DNA from: Acanthaster planci | Taxonomy: Eukaryota > Echinodermata > Asteroidea > Valvatida > Acanthasteridae | NCBI RefSeq assembly: GCF_001949145.1 | Contig: NW_019091507.1 | Span: 199,837-263,836 of the forward strand | DNA length: 64,000 nt | Reading direction: 5' to 3' | In this document: one piece after another, positions 59,401 through 64,000 of the stretch | Position numbering within the stretch: position 1 is the first letter of the stretch | Layout of the letters: the number at the start of each line of letters is the position of its first letter | Notes under the pieces: model-generated | The model's database searches: none | Told to the model about the DNA's origin: nothing | Seen by the model: only the letters and a program-made list of their open reading frames with translations | Program-made: the position numbers and the translations under genes

Positions 59401-62400
59401 GATTGACTTGTGGCTAGCTTGTGATTGGTTTGTGGGTAGCTTGTGATCGGCTGGTGGCTAGCTTGTGATTGGCTTGTATTCTTGTGATTGGCTTGTAAGT
59501 AGCTTGTGATTGGCTTGTGGCTAACTTACAATTGGCTGTGGTTAGCTTGTGATTGGCTTGTAAATCACTTCAAATTAACTTGGAAGTGACATTCCAAACC
59601 TATTCTCCTTTTCCCTAACCTGATGGCCGTCCTGGTTTGGTAGTCTTGCAGCAACAGGAAGATGGCCTCCACCGAGTTCTTCTGGACATCAGGATCGCTG
59701 TCTGCCAGGAGCATGATGAGTGGCTCCAAACCATCCTGCTCAAGGATCTGCACTTTGCTGGTGAACTCCTGTGCCATGCTGGCCAGGCACAGACTAGCAA
59801 ACTCATGAACGAGCGTCTCCTCTGTTGGAGTGTAAAACAATATAACATATTACTCACACATCGCAACCAAACCCCAGTAGGTGCAGAACAGTAATTTAAA
59901 ATTGAAATAGGACAATCTGGGTCTTCTTTGGGTACTGCATTAAACAACTGAGGCACTAAACAAAACAGCAGCATACATGTAGGCAACTGAAATCGTCATT
60001 TGTCTTCATTGGATTTGTCTTTCTTGGATTGAAATAGAAAATATGGAACAGGCAGAGAGCCATTTCGTAAAGCTATAATTTCTAAGCTGTAATGTGGTAT
60101 TATTCCACGGTTCAGTTGGCCTTTTGAATAACTTAAGCTCTCGACACCTTCGGTAAGAGTTGATTTTCTCAATGTGAAAGCCAAAGCATATGCAACATGT
60201 ACAGTTTCAGTGAACACAGTGGGAAAAAATGTGATTGGAGTGTTCTTTGTCAATTAAACACAAACTGTCAAACCTGAAAGAAAAGAGTTGCAAATTCTCA
60301 GTCATGAACCTCCCTACAAGTCATGCAGCCTCAATGCTACAAACTTGGTGGGATGGAGTAAGCCCAGCCAGATGCTACACACCATCCTAGAAATCCTTTG
60401 TACTGATTCAAAGTCACCAAAAAGCAAAAAAAGATATTGACCTAGGATGGTAAGAAGGTAAATATTATACCAAGTATGAGATTACGATTTACCTTCCGAG
60501 GACAGTAATTTGATAACGTTTCCAATGCAGTCGCCCTTTCGTAGCACTCGCCGAACTTCAGCTGGGGGGAATGGAATAATGCAATGAATGAAGAGAAGAA
60601 AACCTTCCAGAAATGCAATCTGCCTTATTAACGAGTTGGCCATCTTGAAATGAAAGTGAGGAAATCCCCGCAAAACAAATATCTAAAACTTTAATAGCTG
60701 TGGGAACAAAGTTCATGCCATAGGGGCAAATTACACATATTTTTTATATAGATCACCACCCTTGGTCTCTGGTGGGTAAGTTCCAACAGGTGGATGAGAA
60801 ATCATGTTGCCTTTTTAATGTCCAAATAATAATTGAGGCTGTGTAGCAAGTCTATGGTTGCGGCTGCAACCGATTCCCATAGAGTACAAATTTCAAACCG
60901 CAGCCAAGTGATTTGGAAACAGCCTGAGTGTGGCTGAAACCTGTAATTACAGTCAAATGGGTTCCTTCCATAGAGTGTTCAACAAATAAAGTAATTTCGG
61001 GAAGCACGATTCAAAATGGCCCATCTCATGACTAAAAACCTTACTTGGTGCCCCGGAAGCACAACCAAAGAGGCTCATTGGTGCAAATAATGCAGTGCAA
61101 TTGAACAAACAAACTGAAGTTGGTACAAAAATCAGCTCCCCTTTCAGCAGATACACATGTACATGTAGCTTCAACAACTCACATGACTCAGGGGTAAGGA
61201 TGACAATTCTTGGCTCCATCATCTTCTACACAAGGCCTTCCCAGATTTTTCAAAATCCATCAGTAAGTTTGGAAGGATTTGTGGGATTTAGGATGGTATT
61301 TAAAGTCCCAGCCACTACCACTGAACATGTTGGACTTGATAACTTACAAAGAGGTTTCTGCACAGTGATATATTTGACAAGATGTAGGCTCCGAGATAAA
61401 ATGCCCAGAGGGGCAGATTAACAACAAAGAGCTACACGACATTAAGACCATCAACTGGTTGTGAACAAAGAGGATGTACTTAATCATACTCACGGTGGGC
61501 TGACATGACTCCCAGTGTCATGGTAGCGTTACGGCGGACAGTCTTCTCCTCCGAGGTAATGAGCTTCAGGAGGGATGGAACGGCACCCATCTCCATCAGA
61601 AGAGCCTTATTCTCTTCACCTGTTGCCATGGTGAAAGGTAGAGTGGTAACTAGACAGCTCTTGAGCAGACTGCCTGGGTCTGATTCTCAACAGTGCCAAA
61701 GAAAAATTCCTAATCCACAACTGATGCAAGTTTTGGACTAAGCACTCCCAAAACTTTGACTGTATCCTCAGAAACTCTGAGAAAGTTGTACCAATCAACT
61801 GGAAGCATGTTTCAACAAAGAGTTTTTTCAACACAAAGAGAGAATTTTCTATAACATTCATTTAGAATAGTATTCTTCTGCAACTTACAAATACTTCACA
61901 AAAACATTACAACTAGAAACTGTTGAACCTCTCAAATAAATGTCAGATACTGACGGACACATTTATGCATAATACCAATATCAGGCTTCCCAATGAGCAC
62001 CCCCATAGCAATGACAAATATCAGGAAACATGTTCAAAAGAATCAGCAGTTATAGCTAAACATAATGAAAAACTTACACTTCTCTGCAAATTTGTAGAGG
62101 GCCTCGCAGGATTTGATGAGGATGTCATCCTCTGTGCTGTCCAGCATCAAAACCACAGTAGCTGCCTTCTTGCTCTCAACCGACAGAGGGTCAAACTAAA
62201 GGAGAGATAATGAAGATCAGGTGCTTTCAACTGGCTGAAATACTGTGATTTTATTTACTGTGTGATACACCACGTAGCTACTACGGGTCAAGGTTTCCCC
62301 TGCCTATTCAAGTGTGAGGCAGCCCACCTCACTGATTTTAGAGACCACCTCAGGCTTTTCTGTTGAATTTCACCACCTTACATATAAAACAATCAAAGAT

Positions 62401-63179
62401 GGTAACTAAAAGTCTTGCAACAGATTAGCTGTAAATTATTCAGAATGGTAAGGAGGGACAAAGAATATAAGATCGATCTATTTTAGAGGGAAAATTTCGA
62501 GTAAACATACTAGGAGATTACATAGAATTTATTTTGAGCCTTTTTTAAAACACTCACATTTGTTTTAGGCACCAGAATTTTGGCAAAATTTGTTGGACCA
62601 CCTCACACATATTGGAACCCCAGGGGAACCCTGTTATGGGTATCTGAAATGAGTTCTTTTTTTCCCCCAACTTATGATTGTAGTGCAATATAATGCAACA
62701 GTGGTCCAAAGTTGTTGCACACTATGTCGGGCTGTCAGCATTCATCATCGGTTTTACAGAGTACACAGTGTAACTTTGCAAGTTGTTTTTGCCTGGGCTG
62801 GTGTTTACAGATATCTAGTTCAATGTACAGCGCCACCGAATCTCGTCTGCTACTGCAGTTTGTTGCATTATTTTCCATTCAGTAGGATTTTTCATTTTAG
62901 CTGTGTTGCACCTCAGCTGGTTTTATCAGGCTGCCTAGAGAATACCCAGTGGAGTAAGCTAAGGTTGATGAGGCAATCTGTGTATCTAAAGTCCCCTGTC
63001 TATAAACAGCAAACTCCTTATTAGCATCGCACAACATACTAGAGGTGTGTCATCAAGAGATGCATTCTACCTGCACAATAGGTGCATTTTTCAACTCTGC
63101 GATTAGATGGACTTCAACGCTCCATACTTACAATATCTTTGGGTGGTGCCTCGGTCTCCTTTTTGTTTTTCTTTCCCAT
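47345..63179 (-). CDS. ARMC3: Armadillo repeat-containing protein 3 (18 coding exons, complete)
   Basis: Eighteen exons join in frame to 2,535 bp: 844 residues plus stop, close to the 872 I recall for human ARMC3. The start MGKKNKKETEAPPKDI matches the family N-terminus, and exon after exon follows the human protein. About residues 17-580 are armadillo repeats (GLEPLIxLLxSxxPDVQxxAxxAIxxLxxxxxxR type), an elongated binding scaffold. Residues ~650-680 are a charged Lys/Glu coiled-coil-like stretch. Residues ~700-844 are the EDR1/CTR1/ARMC3 peptidase-like domain, with SDKMGG, HYHRALLFK, CDRIGVACSLVRG and YIVDLIHHPG. In mammals ARMC3 is mainly a testis/ciliated-cell protein linked to sperm flagellum function; that role here is inferred. 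The start codon context AAAATGG is favourable. No break or missing exon was found. Confidence 0.95.
48154..48249 (-). CDS. ARMC3: ARMC3 exon 17
   Basis: Acceptor cttcag, donor gtaagt. It encodes LCDRIGVACSLVRGDYNRAW, the Cys-containing block typical of the EDR1/CTR1/ARMC3 domain. Confidence 0.95.
48724..48886 (-). CDS. ARMC3: ARMC3 exon 16
   Basis: Acceptor caacag, donor gtgagt. It encodes FVSDKMGGPIERGQLSSFSY, LKYELKSNVLPIGRIEKGIH and YHRALLFK: the EDR1-like domain core. Confidence 0.95.
49257..49469 (-). CDS. ARMC3: ARMC3 exon 15
   Basis: Acceptor tccaag, donor gtaagg. It encodes GKRETKKEKEERELRERLEA (charged, coiled-coil-like), then PPADPKLEEYITEMLVNAAG, which enters the peptidase-like domain. 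Confidence 0.92.
49946..50053 (-). CDS. ARMC3: ARMC3 exon 14
   Basis: Acceptor ttgcag, donor gtaagc. A low-complexity Pro/Ser/Lys linker (PPRSPAPATNSSELDVKTDT). Poorly conserved in the family, but in frame. Confidence 0.85.
50225..50454. mobile_element. MITE family copy 3
   Basis: It starts TCCGCTCCAAGCAGAACAAA then AGAGGGCG and ends GCTCGGGGCGGATA, giving an inverted pair. Internal blocks are shared with 6446 and 15499. In an ARMC3 intron. Confidence 0.78.
50717..50820 (-). CDS. ARMC3: ARMC3 exon 13
   Basis: Acceptor ttcacag, donor gttagg. It encodes VRPDGKFLTLEELSKQEVDQ, then KRPVLLINCGSTNA. Confidence 0.92.
51039..51674. mobile_element. 636-bp inverted-repeat element
   Basis: It starts AGGGCTTTCACACTAGACAA then ATTTCCCAGGAA and ends TTCCTGGGAATTGGCTCTGC then AGTGTGAAAAGGCCT. 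TGTA flanks both ends (51035-51038, 51675-51678). Several CCCAGGAA / TTCCTGGG blocks lie inside. In the intron between ARMC3 exons 12 and 13. Confidence 0.7.
51824..51992 (-). CDS. ARMC3: ARMC3 exon 12
   Basis: Acceptor ctttag, donor gtaatt. It encodes GLDILKEIQLSSTRQNSFSD and PNDIIQDGFYDAGR, a family-specific stretch after the armadillo array. Confidence 0.94.
52695..52831 (-). CDS. ARMC3: ARMC3 exon 11
   Basis: Acceptor ggtag, donor gtgagt. It encodes GGLSPLLKLLQSGNDDVRRS, then ASWAIVVCATDPLIATELCK. Confidence 0.94.
53984..54056 (-). CDS. ARMC3: ARMC3 exon 10
   Basis: Acceptor gtgcag, donor gtcagc; 73 bp. It encodes NTTVQSKAALALAAFVCDAD. Both phases fit. Confidence 0.92.
54304..54538. repeat. 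40-bp minisatellite, ~6 units
   Basis: Six near-identical units tggtcagtagcattgtctgg plus tttggtcagagtattatggc. In the intron between ARMC3 exons 9 and 10. Confidence 0.92.
54830..55118 (-). CDS. ARMC3: ARMC3 exon 9
   Basis: Acceptor tttgcag, donor gtaagt; 289 bp. It encodes ESASLALANLTVAQMANCVE and EGAQANAAMVLTNMATDEIL. It has higher GC than its surroundings. Confidence 0.95.
55329..56314. mobile_element. Foldback-type transposable element (~986 bp)
   Basis: Left arm 55329-55560 and right arm ~55990-56314 are inverted copies. Ends are AGGTCAACTCACCC / GGGTGAGTTGACCT; inner borders are CCTCAGAGGAGAGTATGCTG and its complement. Each arm is a tandem run of ~14-bp units (AACTCGCCCCTT.CCG / GGGGGCGAGTTGGC). 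Layout as in Drosophila FB and sea-urchin TU elements. No target duplication found. In the intron between ARMC3 exons 8 and 9. Confidence 0.75.
56938..57093 (-). CDS. ARMC3: ARMC3 exon 8
   Basis: Acceptor attcag, donor gtgagt. It encodes NCKIFHEQEAEKTLISLLET, then VMGAAAQALGIMAQSPICR. Confidence 0.94.
57849..58032 (-). CDS. ARMC3: ARMC3 exon 7
   Basis: Acceptor cttcag, donor gtcagt. It encodes HVHALLVLSNCLEDLETMEL and PDVQMHAAKAIARAARN. Confidence 0.94.
58799..58967 (-). CDS. ARMC3: ARMC3 exon 6
   Basis: Acceptor cttcag, donor gttggt. It encodes ELHGLESLLELLKSEYPSIQ and REVEGLERLVEFVSTK. Confidence 0.94.
59395..59572. repeat. Degenerate GCTTGTGATTGGCTTGTGG minisatellite
   Basis: Eight or so imperfect 20-24-bp units tagcttgtgattggcttgtg. 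The composition resembles the ACTTGTGACTGGCCTTGTG array at 11880. In the intron just 3' of ARMC3 exon 5. Confidence 0.8.
59620..59821 (-). CDS. ARMC3: ARMC3 exon 5
   Basis: Acceptor caacag, donor gttagg. It encodes ETLVHEFASLCLASMAQEFT and DGLEPLIMLLADSDPDVQKN. Confidence 0.95.
60493..60561 (-). CDS. ARMC3: ARMC3 exon 4
   Basis: Acceptor ccccag, donor gtaaat; 69 bp. It encodes EVRRVLRKGDCIGNVIKLLS. Confidence 0.92.
60837..60924. mobile_element. 88-bp Harbinger-like MITE
   Basis: Ends GGCTGTGTAGC / GGAAACAGCC, with internal GGTTGCGGCTGC / CCGCAGCC pairing, flanked by TGA on both sides (60834-60836, 60925-60927). Same end type and 3-bp duplication as 27146. Confidence 0.6.
61494..61619 (-). 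CDS. ARMC3: ARMC3 exon 3
   Basis: Acceptor gcaacag, donor gtgagt. It encodes EENKALLMEMGAVPSLLKLI and VRRNATMTLGVMSAH, an armadillo repeat. Confidence 0.93.
62078..62195 (-). CDS. ARMC3: ARMC3 exon 2
   Basis: Acceptor ctttag, donor gtaagt. It encodes FDPLSVESKKAATVVLMLDS and SCEALYKFAEK. Phase 0 in, 1 out. Confidence 0.93.
63132..63179 (-). CDS. ARMC3: ARMC3 exon 1 (start codon)
   Basis: ATG at 63179-63177, encoding MGKKNKKETEAPPKDI, donor gtaagt. This Lys-rich start followed by a Pro-Pro-Lys-Asp motif is specific to ARMC3. Confidence 0.93.
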
Positions 63180-63288
63180 TTTGCCTCAGCTTTCTTTTGT
63201 CTGACAATAATGAACAAGATGGAATACTATTTACATTACAAAGCATAACGTACAGTCTCTCAAAACTACCAATCTTTAGACAACTTAC

Positions 63289-63335
63289 ACCTTTGCGCTC
63301 TTGGTATTTGTAATTCATAATCGGTGACAAGGAGG
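63289..63335 (-). other. ARMC3: Possible ARMC3 5' untranslated exon
   Basis: On the minus strand GCGCAAAGGT|gtaagt (donor at 63283-63288) could splice over 88 bp to the acceptor ttgtcag at 63201, placing 21 bp of leader before the ATG. It would create a short upstream frame (MNYKYQERKG...) ending just before the start codon. The 5' limit is not visible. Confidence 0.35.
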
Positions 63336-63890
63336 GTAGAAAGCTGTGTAAGAGTAAATTTGACGGGGCAAAACAAGAGTGTCTCCATACGGTGCTTTAT
63401 GTACAAAGTACATATATGTATAACACCTTAATACTACACTCTCTTGGAGTAGGTTCGACTTTATGCTTAGCTTTCATGTTTTAAACAGCTTGTTTGGACA
63501 ATAGCAGCAGCCAGTTACATGTATGTTACTGAAGCATTACACTAGCTATATTTGTGCCTCCATGGGCAATATAATTGCAAAAGGATCATACGAAGGAGAG
63601 ACATGCATTTTTTTTTGTCTCTGTCTTAAAGCCAAGTCTGTTTGGAAATAGATTCACAAGCTCAAAATAGAGGAGAAGATGTACAGGGGATCCACAGTCT
63701 GGAAGACAACAGATTTTGATGAAAAGTTGAAAAAAGAAAGAAAAAAGTAATGATATTGTATCTTTCGTTAGTCTAATTTCATTATCAAATTCACTGTCAT
63801 CGTGGTGTCAATCTATGCCACCAAAACGAATAAAAAAGGTGCTTTGCTTTAGCCAGCCAAGTCATTAAGTAGTTTCCAAACACAACCAAG
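63336..63890. other. Region upstream of ARMC3
   Basis: It should hold the ARMC3 promoter. I see no clear TATA box and no convincing RFX X-box (GTNRCC..RGYAAC) here. AT-rich with poly-A/T runs. Confidence 0.4.
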
Positions 63891-63894
63891 CATG

Positions 63895-64000
63895 GCTGGG
63901 GCAAACTGGAAATGGGGCAAAGTGGCATTGGGGAGGTGTGGGGATGGGGCGAAGTGGCAGTGGGGAGGTGTGGGGATGGGGCGAAGTGGCAGTGGGGAGG
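63895..64000. repeat. Minisatellite, ~33-bp unit, cut by window end
   Basis: Units of ggggcgaagtggcagtgggg plus aggtgtggggat recur at least 2.5 times from 63895 to the end. The array continues outside the window. Confidence 0.8.

Overview
The window looks like nuclear DNA of a marine invertebrate. Genes are split into small exons with GT-AG introns of roughly 100-2,200 bp, the sequence is AT-rich, TACATGTA palindromes and poly-C runs recur, and introns carry many short inverted-repeat DNA transposons. A sea urchin, sea star, acorn worm or amphioxus would fit. I lean towards a deuterostome, but the sequence alone does not settle the species.

Plus strand, about 3.2-44.85 kb: one very large gene. 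I could trace 51 consecutive coding exons from 3182 to 44845. They have compatible splice phases throughout and give about 10.06 kb of coding sequence, or about 3,350 residues. The predicted protein is extracellular. It has a cysteine-rich/EGF-like head (3182-5237), a beta-rich segment, about 20 fibronectin-III-like repeats (signature SDGxxVDxTPPxxGxVxDG ... I.A.W.GF.D..SGI..YEWAIG ... YYVTVRAxNxAG), and a DUF642/galactose-binding-like domain interrupted by a Ser/Thr-rich mucin-like stretch (39239-41032), followed by more repeats. The true start is upstream of, or hidden within, 1-3181. The true 3' end is not certain (candidate last exon 44995-45162). I do not recognise a named orthologue.

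Minus strand, 63179 down to 47345: a complete ARMC3 gene (armadillo-repeat containing 3). It has 18 coding exons that splice to an 844-residue open frame from the start MGKKNKKETEAPPKDI to the stop. Armadillo repeats fill the first two thirds. The C-terminus holds the EDR1/CTR1/ARMC3 peptidase-like domain. The two genes are convergent, with about 2.2-2.5 kb between their coding ends.

Introns and flanks carry many repeats: hAT-like, Harbinger-like and mariner-like inverted-repeat elements with readable target-site duplications, a three-copy MITE family, a roughly 1 kb foldback element built of short tandem subrepeats, several minisatellites, and two assembly gaps (11956-12064 and 38614-39026).

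Most notable: an exon triplicated in tandem at 25026-25403. Each copy has splice sites, the spacers are only 27 bp, and the lengths are such that exactly one copy keeps the frame. This is the signature expected of mutually exclusive exons. Two other exon-intron borders in the same gene (10334 and 36560) are also caught up in tandem duplication, so splice donors are multiplied.
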